From Halovivax limisalsi (GTDB taxonomy: Archaea; Halobacteriota; Halobacteria; Halobacteriales; Natrialbaceae), in NCBI RefSeq assembly GCF_023093535.1, contig NZ_CP095757.1, forward strand, positions 3,348,001 through 3,412,000: a DNA stretch of 64,000 bases. Reading direction: 5' to 3'. Under the pieces are notes generated by a model. That model did not search any database, had not been told where the DNA came from, and was given only the letters and a program-made list of their open reading frames with translations. This document shows positions 19,618 through 27,980 of this stretch, piece after piece (position 1 is the stretch's first letter; each line of letters opens with the position of its first letter). Both the position numbers and the translations under genes were made by a program.

Positions 19618-20166
19618 TCAAAGACGATTCAATATTTTCTTCTTCTGGCCGTTAAATTCGGAAGAGGTGATTACCCCCTCATCATACAATTTCTTGAGAG
19701 CTCGAAGAAGTTCTATGGAGTATTGAAAGTCGCTGGTTTTTGACGCCGCCAATTTAGTCATTCGTAGACTTGTGGAACCCACGCGATGATTCTCGCTATC
19801 ATCACTGGAAGAAACAAGCAAATTTAGGATATTCGCTCTGGTGTCCAGTGAGGTTGTCGTGATATTCAGGTCGTCACATATTTGCTCCGTTTGACGCAAT
19901 TCTTGAGGTGAGCGAGCAGACTGTCCAGCTCCATTGTCATACTCGGCCAATTCGACGATATTGCCCTTCTCAGGATCCCTTCCTATAGGAAGTACGTGTG
20001 GATGAGGGTGTGAGTCATAGTACTCTTTGGAACACATCGGAAGCCACCGGTCACAGGCTAGGCAAAATCTCCGATATGCATTTCCTGGTCGGGAGCGCTG
20101 CTCAATTCGCTTGTCATGTACTGGAACCACTTTCGAACGACTACAGTACTGGCACTGATCTTGCAT
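19618..20166 (-). CDS. Zinc-ribbon protein with C-terminal SHOCT-like domain
   Basis: 182 residues, ATG at 20166. The N terminus has two cysteine pairs, CQYC and CLAC (~residues 5-40), plus another Cys, suggesting a zinc ribbon. The C-terminal ~30 residues (LLRALKKLYDEGVITSSEF then KKKILNRL) match the SHOCT short helical-hairpin domain, often found at the end of membrane or nucleic-acid-associated proteins. The middle is polar and probably flexible. Cellular role unknown. It is divergent from the operon starting at 20333. Confidence 0.6.
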   Translation of the reverse strand: MQDQCQYCSRSKVVPVHDKRIEQRSRPGNAYRRFCLACDRWLPMCSKEYYDSHPHPHVLPIGRDPEKGNIVELAEYDNGAGQSARSPQELRQTEQICDDLNITTTSLDTRANILNLLVSSSDDSENHRVGSTSLRMTKLAASKTSDFQYSIELLRALKKLYDEGVITSSEFNGQKKKILNRL

Positions 20167-20332
20167 CGAACTCGACTCATGAGATTCAATCGACCATCGT
20201 TATTCAATCGGAGTTGTCTCAGGCTTCATCTTTTCCCCAGTATTACATTCTAAAAGTAAGTCATCATCCTCTTTCGGAAAGTTCGGAAACCGGGCCCCGA
20301 TTGATACAGCCCTCTGGGCAAACTCGTAGACC

Positions 20333-21004
20333 ATGAACCGATTCGATAAACCTACCATCCCGGAACTCCCGGACCTCACATCCGGCGTTACGTTGCTGGA
20401 ATCCGACGATTCAATCACGCCACTGCACTCCCTCGTCGTCGACCACCTGCTCATTAATGGAGGCGACGGGTGCTGGATTGACAGCCACGGTCACGCCCGC
20501 ACGGACACGCTAACGGACGTCTCTCCATCGGACCGTATCCTCGACCGGATCGACGTCGCGCGCGGCTTCACGCCCCAGCAGCACCACGAACTCGTCGCCA
20601 CGCTATCGGAACGGCGCGTCGACCCGTCGCTCGTCGTCGCGCCGGCCGTCGATGGCCAGTACCGCGACGACAGCCTTCGATCGGCCGAGGCGACAGAGTT
20701 GCTCCTCCGGACGCTGGCCCGACTTGCACGCCTCTCTCGGCGCCACGACTGTCCGGTGCTCGTCACTCGCCTCGTCGATGACGAACTATCGGAACCAGTA
20801 TCGGAACTCGCGTCGCAGACGGTGCGGTGCGAGTCGACACAACTTGGACCGCGCTTCGTCGGCGAGGAGTTCGAGACGCTCGTCTACCCCCAGGAGGACG
20901 GCTGGGTCCAGACAACGCTGGCGTTCTGGGCCGAGGTGCTGCGCGCTCGCGAACCGCTCTACCCGGCGACGCCGATGGAGGCGGCGAGCTATGGGGCGGA
21001 CTAA
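20333..21004 (+). CDS. RecA-like-fold companion protein of the polymerase operon
   Basis: 223 residues, ATG at 20333. The pattern (GVTLLESDDSITPLHSLVVDHL, LINGGDGCWIDSHGHA, then RILDRIDVARGFTPQQHHEL and PSLVVAPAVDGQY) looks like a RecA/RadA-type P-loop fold without a clear Walker A GxxxxGKT: the loop is replaced by SDDSITPLHS. I recall such proteins encoded just upstream of haloarchaeal family B polymerases, so a role as DNA-damage tolerance partner is plausible but not shown. Its end overlaps the next gene by 14 bp, supporting an operon. Confidence 0.58.
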   Translation: MNRFDKPTIPELPDLTSGVTLLESDDSITPLHSLVVDHLLINGGDGCWIDSHGHARTDTLTDVSPSDRILDRIDVARGFTPQQHHELVATLSERRVDPSLVVAPAVDGQYRDDSLRSAEATELLLRTLARLARLSRRHDCPVLVTRLVDDELSEPVSELASQTVRCESTQLGPRFVGEEFETLVYPQEDGWVQTTLAFWAEVLRAREPLYPATPMEAASYGAD

Positions 21005-21245
21005 TCCGACCTACCGTGATCAGGTGCGAGCGATCGAGGAGCGGTGGGGCGACTACCGGCGCGCCCTTCGCGAGCAAGATAAATCGCACTTCGACCGGTT
21101 GTTCGAGCACGGCCGCCAGTACGCCGACGCGGCAGGGTACCAGAATCCGACCGACCCAATGGTGGCGCTGCTCATCTCGATGCACGTCGCTCAAGAGCGA
21201 CGCATCGCCGATCTCGAACAGCGGCTCGACGAACTTGAGTCATGA
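20991..21245 (+). CDS. Small coiled-coil protein of the polymerase operon
   Basis: 84 residues from the ATG at 20991, overlapping both neighbours (14 bp upstream, 4 bp downstream), so it is translated as part of a three-gene unit. Rich in charged residues. The C terminus (VAQERRIADLEQRLDELES) has heptad spacing and probably forms a coiled coil; the N terminus (YRDQVRAIEERWGDYRRALRE) is also helical. It could bridge the upstream RecA-like protein and the polymerase. No named family recognised. Confidence 0.62.
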   Translation: MGRTNPTYRDQVRAIEERWGDYRRALREQDKSHFDRLFEHGRQYADAAGYQNPTDPMVALLISMHVAQERRIADLEQRLDELES

Positions 21246-23344
21246 CAGAGGGACTGTTCAAAGTCGACTATCTGGACGGCGAGGTCGTCGAGTGGCACGC
21301 CACGGCGGACGGGCTCGAGACCGTCTCGAACCCCGAGTTTACGCCGACCATCTACGCGATCGCGGATGGCGACCTGTCGTACGAAGATCTCGCCGATCGC
21401 CTCGAGCCGCATCCGCTCGCGGTGGAGATGCAACTCGAACCGTGGGGGCGCGGCTGGCGGCACGATCCAGAGCCCGTCCTCCGGATCGACGTCCCGGATA
21501 TCGATGCGGTAGACGAACTCGCCTACTACCTCAGAGATATCGGCCGGCTAGGAGACGTCAAGTGCTTCAATGTGGACTTCTCGAGGGAGTTCCGATACTG
21601 CCTCGAAACGGGGCAGACACCAGCTCCCGCGCGAGGCCTTCGGACGCTCGACCTCACCGCGCCGGCGACCGCGATGGTCGATGACGTCCTCTCGACGTTG
21701 TCCATTAACGGTGAGAAGGTCACTGACGATCCCGAAGCAGTCGTGAAAGGCGTCGAACGCGCTCTCGAACGTATCGACCCCGACGTGCTGATCCTCTCGT
21801 CGAGCGAGCTCGTGCCGGCGCTGTACGATGCAGCCGACACGTGTGGTCGCGAGTCGTTCGAGCTGGGTCGCCGATCAGGATGGCATACGCTCGCCGGTGC
21901 GTCGACCTTCGAGAGCTACGGCCAAGTCGGGCACTCCCCAGCTCGATACAACGTCCCCGGACGGGCGATTATCGACCGCTCGAACACGTTCTTCTACGAC
22001 CAATCCGGTCTCCAGGGCATCCTCGATCTGGCGCGTCGGTCGGGGAAGCCGCTGCAGGAACTCGCGTGGGCGTCGATCGGGAACGTCCTCACGGCGATCC
22101 AGATTACGGAGGCCCGTGAGCGGGACGTCCTGACGCCGTGGAAGTCCTGGCGCCACGAGTTCTTCAAGTCGATGCGGACGCTGCACGAGGCCGACCGCGG
22201 GGGCTACACGTTCGCACCCGACGTCGGCGTTCACGAGGACGTCCACGAACTCGACTTTTCGAGTCTCTACCCGAATATCATCGTGACGCGGAACATCAGT
22301 CCGGAGACGATCTGTTGTAATTGTCACGGTCGGGCCGATGTTCCTGGCCTGGGCTACTCGGTCTGCGACGAGCAGGGCTATCTGGCGGACGTCCTCGAGC
22401 CATTGATCTCGGACAGAGATGCGATCAAGGCCGAAATTCGAGAGACGGACGATCCGGAGCGACAGGAAGCGCTGCAACAGAAGTCGGACGCGATCAAGTG
22501 GATTCTCGTCTCCTGTTTCGGCTACCAGGGGTTCTCGAACGCGAAGTTTGGTCGTATCGAATGCCACGAGGCGATCAACGCCTACGCTCGCGAGATTCTG
22601 CTTGATGCGAAGCAGACTCTGGAAGCTAACGGCTGGCGCGTCGTCCACGGGATTGTCGATAGTCTCTGGGTGCAGGCTCGCGAGGGGATAGAAAAGACTG
22701 ATCTGGAAGACGTCGCTCGCGAGATCACCGCCGACGCCGACATTCGGCTGGAGTACGAGGGAGGCTTCGACTGGGTGGCGTTCGTCCCAATGGCCGATAG
22801 CGAGGCTGGCGCGCTGACGAAATACTTCGGCCGGAAACACGACGGCGAGTACAAGTTCCGCGGCATCGAGGTCCGCCAGCACTCGACGCCGGCGTTCATC
22901 GCCGAGTCCCAGACGGAGTTGATCGATATATTTGATTCGACCCGGTCGCCCGAGGCCGTCTGCGATCGACTCGATCGGCAGTTAGAGCGGCTTCAATCGG
23001 GCGATGTGAATCCGATGGACCTCGTCATCGAAGTGCGCTCATCGAAACGCCTGGAGGAGTACACGCAGTCCACACGATCGGTCGCAGCGCTGGAACGGGC
23101 CGAGGCCGCCGGGATCGGTCGCGAACCTGGACAACCCGTCGAGTACGTGGTCGTCGACGATTCGAAATCGGGGCGCGAGCGAGTGCAGTTGCCGCACGAG
23201 GAGATTGACAACTACGACGCGGTGTTCTACGCGACGGAACTCGTCCGGGCTGCCGAGAGTGTTCTGTCCCCGTTAGGGTGGCGCAAAGAGAATATCGATC
23301 AATACCTCTCTGATCGAGTGAGGTCGACGTTGGGTGCGTATTAG
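21242..23344 (+). CDS. Family B DNA-directed DNA polymerase, proofreading motifs eroded
   Basis: 700 residues. Polymerase motifs are clear: motif A DFSSLYPNI (~337), motif B KWILVSCFGYQGFSN (~418-432) and motif C as VVHGIVDSLW (~467). The usual YxDTD of motif C is HGIVDS, keeping only the second aspartate, which with the motif A Asp is the catalytically essential one. In the N-terminal half the exonuclease motifs are not recognisable: the DIET position reads LDLTAP and no later Asp box is clear. The enzyme therefore probably lacks its own 3'-5' proofreading. It extends primers on damaged or element DNA, by inference. Ends 4 bp inside the convergent exonuclease gene. Confidence 0.85.
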   Translation: MTEGLFKVDYLDGEVVEWHATADGLETVSNPEFTPTIYAIADGDLSYEDLADRLEPHPLAVEMQLEPWGRGWRHDPEPVLRIDVPDIDAVDELAYYLRDIGRLGDVKCFNVDFSREFRYCLETGQTPAPARGLRTLDLTAPATAMVDDVLSTLSINGEKVTDDPEAVVKGVERALERIDPDVLILSSSELVPALYDAADTCGRESFELGRRSGWHTLAGASTFESYGQVGHSPARYNVPGRAIIDRSNTFFYDQSGLQGILDLARRSGKPLQELAWASIGNVLTAIQITEARERDVLTPWKSWRHEFFKSMRTLHEADRGGYTFAPDVGVHEDVHELDFSSLYPNIIVTRNISPETICCNCHGRADVPGLGYSVCDEQGYLADVLEPLISDRDAIKAEIRETDDPERQEALQQKSDAIKWILVSCFGYQGFSNAKFGRIECHEAINAYAREILLDAKQTLEANGWRVVHGIVDSLWVQAREGIEKTDLEDVAREITADADIRLEYEGGFDWVAFVPMADSEAGALTKYFGRKHDGEYKFRGIEVRQHSTPAFIAESQTELIDIFDSTRSPEAVCDRLDRQLERLQSGDVNPMDLVIEVRSSKRLEEYTQSTRSVAALERAEAAGIGREPGQPVEYVVVDDSKSGRERVQLPHEEIDNYDAVFYATELVRAAESVLSPLGWRKENIDQYLSDRVRSTLGAY

Positions 23345-24006
23345 AACTCTCGTTCCGTAGCAATGAGAGACGGTGTTATACTCTCGCCGATATCTGCGTA
23401 GTAGAGTGCGATGTTGGCCTCCAAGTCGGTGGTGAGGTAGTGATTGATGGCTCGTTTGATCGACTCAGCGCGATCGTTATTACCCTCGTTCAATGCATCG
23501 AGGTATGCTGGCCCAACTTCCTTTCCGAACCGAGTATTCGAGATTTCGGCGCCGCCCCAGACAGTTGTTGGCGTCGGAAGTTCATAGGATTCGAGACACT
23601 CCTCCAATGAAGGCCATTTCTCGCCTGTACTGTCACACCGCTCTTTTCTCCCTTCGAATAGGTCAATGTGGCTTGCCGGGGTATTTAACGCTGATTCTAC
23701 CGGTGGTTCCCCCAGATGCTTACACCGATCGGCCAAAAATTCGAAGTCGAATTCACGGCCCTGGTACGAGATCAGGCCGTCGACATCCAAGTTATCGAGA
23801 TCTCGAAGTGCGTAACTGATGAGGGTATATTCGTCATCCCCTGATCGGTGATAGAGCTCGTAACTGGCTTCAGAGAGCGGGTCGCCTCGATCGTGAATTC
23901 CGATTCCCACCGAAACAGTCTCACCCTGACTGGCGTCATAGTGCGTCGTTTCTATGTCGATCGTCGCAATCCGATCATACCCGTTGTCATCGTGAGAAAT
24001 CCGCAT
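23341..24006 (-). CDS. DEDD-type 3'-5' exonuclease (RNase H-like)
   Basis: 221 residues. ExoI motif TIDIETTHYD (~residues 14-24), ExoII region LISYQGREFDFEFL (~78-91) and a final YLTTDLEANIALYY (~189-202) carry the four acidic residues of DEDD exonucleases. This is the domain usually found inside archaeal family B polymerases. Here it is a free protein, encoded tail-to-tail with the polymerase whose own motifs are eroded (4-bp overlap of stops). Likely degrades ssDNA 3' ends and might proofread in trans; that link is inference. Confidence 0.78.
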   Translation of the reverse strand: MRISHDDNGYDRIATIDIETTHYDASQGETVSVGIGIHDRGDPLSEASYELYHRSGDDEYTLISYALRDLDNLDVDGLISYQGREFDFEFLADRCKHLGEPPVESALNTPASHIDLFEGRKERCDSTGEKWPSLEECLESYELPTPTTVWGGAEISNTRFGKEVGPAYLDALNEGNNDRAESIKRAINHYLTTDLEANIALYYADIGESITPSLIATEREF

Positions 24007-24590
24007 GCCACTTCTGTTGTGATTGATTAACTTATAGATATCGTACCAGTTTGCCAGTCAATTGGCTGCAGTCCCATCCAATTCACAGAGGGGCGGTATG
24101 GCAGTATTACGGATCGATTGGCCAATACTCGCTACAACCTCTGGGTTGCCCTCAACAAAGCTCGATAAAGAAATAGTGAGGATACTGGAGTGTGGCTACT
24201 CAGTAGCAGTGACTCTTAAACGTTCCCCCCGAACATCCAAGTCTGACGCACAATCCACGTGCTAACCCCGGCCTGTATCCAAAAATCCGTCTCAGGTTGG
24301 TTCGCGGTAAGATTGGTTATCCGAGAGGCACGTGTCACGAAATGAGCGGCTTTCACGCGTCTGATCTCGGATGCGGCATTTATCACCTATCCACCGAGTC
24401 AAATTGATGGATACATGCTAGATAAATAGAGTTATTACATACCCCATAAAATTCCCTAATTGTGTCAGGTGATAGTTGTTGAAAGATACTGACCGTAAGA
24501 CAATTCGACCGCTACGATTCCAAGCAGCAGGGACAGAATTGCTGACGAAAGAAGCTGAAAACGGGATAATAATCGAGCGACGGATCTAAT
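24007..24590. other. Long AT-rich intergenic region
   Basis: 584 bp between the exonuclease and the secretion operon. A 67-codon frame at 24062 has no family-like features and is not accepted as a gene. Several AT-rich boxes lie at 24380-24470 and a GATAATAAT-like box lies ~25 nt before the operon's first ATG at 24591, a plausible promoter. A replication or transfer origin could be here, but no iterated repeat or strong hairpin was found. Confidence 0.45.
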
Positions 24591-24878
24591 ATGGAAAGGA
24601 CCACGGTTAGAACCTCAGTCTCGATTCGACCAGCCGATGCGTTGTTCCTCAGCTGGGCAACGGGGATCAACGCGTCCGGACTCTTTCGAGAGGCGCTGTC
24701 CGAACAGATGTCGTACCGCAACATCGACCGACACCAACTCGTTGATCTCGTCGAGCGAACGCTCCGAGACGAGAACCGCGACCTCGAGGAGCTCTGTGAG
24801 CGAACGACGGGACTCGACGACCTCGAAGCGCTAATCGAAGATCGCGGCAATCAGTCCAAATCCACATCCAATGAGTAA
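24591..24878 (+). CDS. Ribbon-helix-helix-like regulator, first gene of the secretion operon
   Basis: 95 residues. The N terminus (TVRTSVSIRPADALFLSW, GINASGLFREALSEQM) follows the beta-strand/helix/helix pattern of ribbon-helix-helix proteins, which bind operators as dimers and are often autorepressors of plasmid transfer genes. The C-terminal half is acidic and helical. It overlaps the next gene by 8 bp, so it is translated with the type IV secretion operon and is a good candidate for its regulator. Confidence 0.6.
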   Translation: MERTTVRTSVSIRPADALFLSWATGINASGLFREALSEQMSYRNIDRHQLVDLVERTLRDENRDLEELCERTTGLDDLEALIEDRGNQSKSTSNE

Positions 24879-25311
24879 GCCGACGTCACCGAATGCAGGA
24901 GAATCGCCCTCCGAGTCCCCCACGACTACTGGCCCCTCCAAGAAAAGAATCGCAATCCTGACCCTAGCAACAGGTCTGACACTGTGTTTGGTCGCCGTGA
25001 CCCCGGCGATGGCACAGAGCGATGTCGGCGACGTCTACTGTGGTACCGGCGTCGACACCGGAATCACGCTCATATTCGGCGCACTCGCAGGGCTCGGCCT
25101 CCCCGCAACGGCGTTCTTCACCGGGCGAGCTGGGCTGTCCTATATGCGAGCGGGCGGAAACCCCGAGAAGAAAAACGACGCGAAGCAGAAGCTCGTCATG
25201 TCCGGCGTCGGGTTCGGGATCATTGTCCTCGCTCTGGTTTCGCCGGAGCTGGTCTCCAAGGTCGGTGACCAGATGGGATTCGGCTTCTCTGACTGCGTGA
25301 AACCGTTCTGA
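24871..25311 (+). CDS. VirB2/pilin-like small membrane protein
   Basis: 146 residues. A polar N-terminal region ends in a hydrophobic segment with a signal-like AMAQS junction (~35-52). Two further membrane segments lie at ~68-90 (LIFGALAGLGLPATAFF) and ~112-130 (VMSGVGFGIIVLALVSP), separated by a short basic loop (NPEKKNDAKQK). Size and two-helix layout with a short basic cytoplasmic loop fit VirB2/TrbC-type pilin subunits. Two cysteines flank the membrane part (VYCGTG and DCVKPF) and could form a disulphide. Its place at the head of the VirB6/VirB4/coupling-protein operon supports a transfer-pilus role; sequence homology alone is weak. Confidence 0.55.
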   Translation: MSKPTSPNAGESPSESPTTTGPSKKRIAILTLATGLTLCLVAVTPAMAQSDVGDVYCGTGVDTGITLIFGALAGLGLPATAFFTGRAGLSYMRAGGNPEKKNDAKQKLVMSGVGFGIIVLALVSPELVSKVGDQMGFGFSDCVKPF

Positions 25312-25334
25312 GGACGACCGCAGGCTACCCCACT

Positions 25335-27101
25335 ATGATAGCTCTCAGATCGATCACCGTCCTGGGAGCGGTCCTCGTCTGTACGGGCGGGCTGCTCTTG
25401 ACGGGCCTACTTCCGCTCCACGCTGTCACCGGGAGTGACGACCCTGACGAGTCAACGATTCCGCCCGACGGGCCGGATTACGGCGTCAACAGTAGTGACT
25501 TCTACCGGCTCTGGTCGGGAGATGTCGACAATCGAAGCGTCTCGGAGGGTGACTTCGAGGATGGCGACCTCCCTCCTCGCGAACGAGGTCAACGTGCGCT
25601 CACGCGGTCGACAGACATTCCCTTCGCGACGCCACCACAAGCCGCCGAACAGTGGACTCGAGGCGACCTCGGAGATTATGAATCAGGAGGTTCGTCGGCC
25701 TCGATCGCTCCTCCGAACGCCGAGCTCACCAACGGTCCGTACATCAAGGATGCATTCGTGAGTATCGCCGCCGTCCAGCCGTCGACGATCCTCCACGAGT
25801 CGAATTCGACGGATACAGTGCAGTACATCGCGCCGGACGGCGAGGTCCTGGCAGTGAGCAATTTCCGGGTCGGCCTCCCCGAAGGAAATGAGAGCGACAG
25901 GAAGCGCGAAGACTGGTTCGTCGGCGAGGCACAGGTGGAGCAAGTCACGCTCGAGGCTGATGGAGAGACACTGATTACAGACGAGGGCCACCGATCGATA
26001 CTCGAATACTCGGACCTCTCGGGATCAGTCACCTTCGAGGTCGAGGCCAGGATCACCGCCGAGGTAGACGAGGTGACGGGGATCTGCAGCGACTGGAATG
26101 CGACTGCAGAGCGCTGTGAGGCGTGGGATTCGTTCGAGCGCACCATCTCCGTCGAGCAGACGGTCTCGGATACACAGTCGGTCGAAGTGAACCAGCTGTC
26201 GAACATCACAGGCAGTCGAGTTGCATTCGACTCGGACGACGATCTAGTCGGCGCCGCCGTACACCCAGATTCCGAGTGGGCGACGATCGCCGTGGATAGC
26301 GACGTCGAGGCCCGTAGCAGCTGGTGGTTCTACGCCGCCGGAACGCCGGGCTGGCAGGACATGGTTACTCACAAGGCGGATGGGTCGACGACGTCGCCGT
26401 CTTCGTTTCGTCCCGTCCAGGTCCACGCGTTCCCGAGCGAGTCGGAACCCTACGTGCCGACAGAACGCGTGAACGGGACCGTCCCACTGCGAATCGAAGA
26501 GGTCTGGGGCGAGGAACGAACTGGGCCAGAGCTCCCCGGTGTGATCGATCTCGAGACGGCGGATCCCTACACGAATGCAGACTCGGTCGCGCTCACATCG
26601 AGCGTCCTCGAGGCGGACGCACTCCAGGAGGTCACCGTCACCGGGATCGTTCGCGGGCAATCCGAGACGGTGACACTGGGCGAACCGCAGACAGTTCGTG
26701 AGGCAAATCTCTCGCTCTCCTTCCCCGAGGAGGACTCCACGCAGGCGACCATTCGAGCGGAGGTGCTGGATGCGAACAGTGGCAACCCGGTATCCACAGG
26801 AACCGTAGCGATCGGGAATCAATCCGCACCGCTCGACGAGAACGGGATGGCGACCATCACGATCACCAACCCAGGTCCGACCGTCACTGCCGAGTACGTT
26901 CCCGAGACCTGGTGGCAAGCAGGTCAGCTCTACGCGTCGACTGAGACCACGGCCGTCGTCCCGGGAGAGTTCCCAGATCTTCGGTCGCTACTCCAGCTAC
27001 TGGTCGTCACCCTACTGTGGTTCCTGCCAGTTGGCCTCCTCGCTCTCGGTCTCGATTACGTGACCGACGGCGAGCTACTCGGTCTCGAGCGATCATCGTG
27101 A
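25335..27101 (+). CDS. Large secreted, membrane-anchored protein of the secretion operon
   Basis: 588 residues. N-terminal signal/anchor (VLGAVLVCTGGLLLTGLLPL, ~9-28), a long extracellular beta-rich acidic region, and a C-terminal membrane helix (LLQLLVVTLLWFLPVGLLAL, ~558-577). Near residues 470-540 are bacterial-Ig-like or transthyretin-like features (ATIRAEVLDANSGNPVSTGT, NGMATITI). It carries many NxS/T sequons, typical of haloarchaeal surface proteins. It is probably an exterior component of the conjugation machinery that contacts the mating partner; this is inferred from topology and operon position. Confidence 0.55.
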   Translation: MIALRSITVLGAVLVCTGGLLLTGLLPLHAVTGSDDPDESTIPPDGPDYGVNSSDFYRLWSGDVDNRSVSEGDFEDGDLPPRERGQRALTRSTDIPFATPPQAAEQWTRGDLGDYESGGSSASIAPPNAELTNGPYIKDAFVSIAAVQPSTILHESNSTDTVQYIAPDGEVLAVSNFRVGLPEGNESDRKREDWFVGEAQVEQVTLEADGETLITDEGHRSILEYSDLSGSVTFEVEARITAEVDEVTGICSDWNATAERCEAWDSFERTISVEQTVSDTQSVEVNQLSNITGSRVAFDSDDDLVGAAVHPDSEWATIAVDSDVEARSSWWFYAAGTPGWQDMVTHKADGSTTSPSSFRPVQVHAFPSESEPYVPTERVNGTVPLRIEEVWGEERTGPELPGVIDLETADPYTNADSVALTSSVLEADALQEVTVTGIVRGQSETVTLGEPQTVREANLSLSFPEEDSTQATIRAEVLDANSGNPVSTGTVAIGNQSAPLDENGMATITITNPGPTVTAEYVPETWWQAGQLYASTETTAVVPGEFPDLRSLLQLLVVTLLWFLPVGLLALGLDYVTDGELLGLERSS

Positions 27102-27134
27102 ACAGAACAATAGACAACTCCCAACCCAATCAGA

Positions 27135-27980
27135 ATGACTCAACAGACCCAAACGAAGCGAAGAAGCGGTCGTAGAGCGTACCTCACAGGAACGGCGTGT
27201 GGGCTCGTCAGTGTCCTCGCTGGGTGTACCACCTCTGGTGACGACGATCCGTCAACGGGGGATCCGTCAAATGGAGAAACCGATACGTTCCCCACGATCG
27301 AGTGGGAAGGCAATACGCTGACCGTAACGATCGCGAGCGACGCCGACGTTGGTTACGTCGATCTCGTCGATCCGAACGGAGAAACCGTCAAACGAGATTT
27401 CCCAAAAGACACCGCCGAAGTGTCGTATACGCTGCTCGGGGAGATTGCAGACGGCTACGAACCCGGTGAGTATCAATTGGTCGCGGCCAACGGGGAATCC
27501 GTCATCGACGAGACGACGATTTCGCTCGAGCCCGAGTTGACGATTACGGCCGTAAAGCGTGCTGCGGACCATCCGGACATGGACTGGGACAAAGACTCGT
27601 CCCGGTGGGAGAATCAGGCCGCGTTGGAGATCGAGAACGCTGGAACGGCGCCGTCGTATCTCAAATCAGTACGCTGGGTCGATTCCCCATTGGCATTAAT
27701 AGGTCATCGGGAAGAGACAGAATCGTACCACAACACGCTCCTCCCGGCTGGAGAAACGACGACGATCTACGGAATGGCGAGTTACGCGACATACGCTCTA
27801 GGGTACGGGTCACTGAATTGCGAAGAGTACGATACGGTCGATCTCACAGCAACCGCGATCGTCCAAGCAGGTGAAAACCCGTCGTACGCGCAAACGGTCG
27901 ATTACGGCGGTTCGCAAAACAACTGCGAACTGTCCATCGTCGACGGCGGCCCGGTCGAGTCTTCGACTGGAGGGGATTGA
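27135..27980 (+). CDS. Predicted Tat-exported lipoprotein
   Basis: 281 residues. The N terminus has a twin-arginine motif (KRRSGRRAYLTG), a hydrophobic stretch and a lipobox ending VLAGC (Cys ~31), so it should be exported folded by Tat and lipid-anchored outside the membrane, as is usual for haloarchaeal lipoproteins. After a low-complexity acidic linker come beta-strand-rich repeats. Four cysteines could support disulphides. Its stop overlaps the VirB6-like start (TTGA arrangement). No enzymatic motif seen; likely a structural or adhesion part of the transfer apparatus. Confidence 0.62.
   Translation: MTQQTQTKRRSGRRAYLTGTACGLVSVLAGCTTSGDDDPSTGDPSNGETDTFPTIEWEGNTLTVTIASDADVGYVDLVDPNGETVKRDFPKDTAEVSYTLLGEIADGYEPGEYQLVAANGESVIDETTISLEPELTITAVKRAADHPDMDWDKDSSRWENQAALEIENAGTAPSYLKSVRWVDSPLALIGHREETESYHNTLLPAGETTTIYGMASYATYALGYGSLNCEEYDTVDLTATAIVQAGENPSYAQTVDYGGSQNNCELSIVDGGPVESSTGGD

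Noticed and set aside
24062-24265. 67-codon open frame between exonuclease and secretion operon
   Set aside because: No family-like pattern and atypical residue composition for this organism; treated as chance frame.
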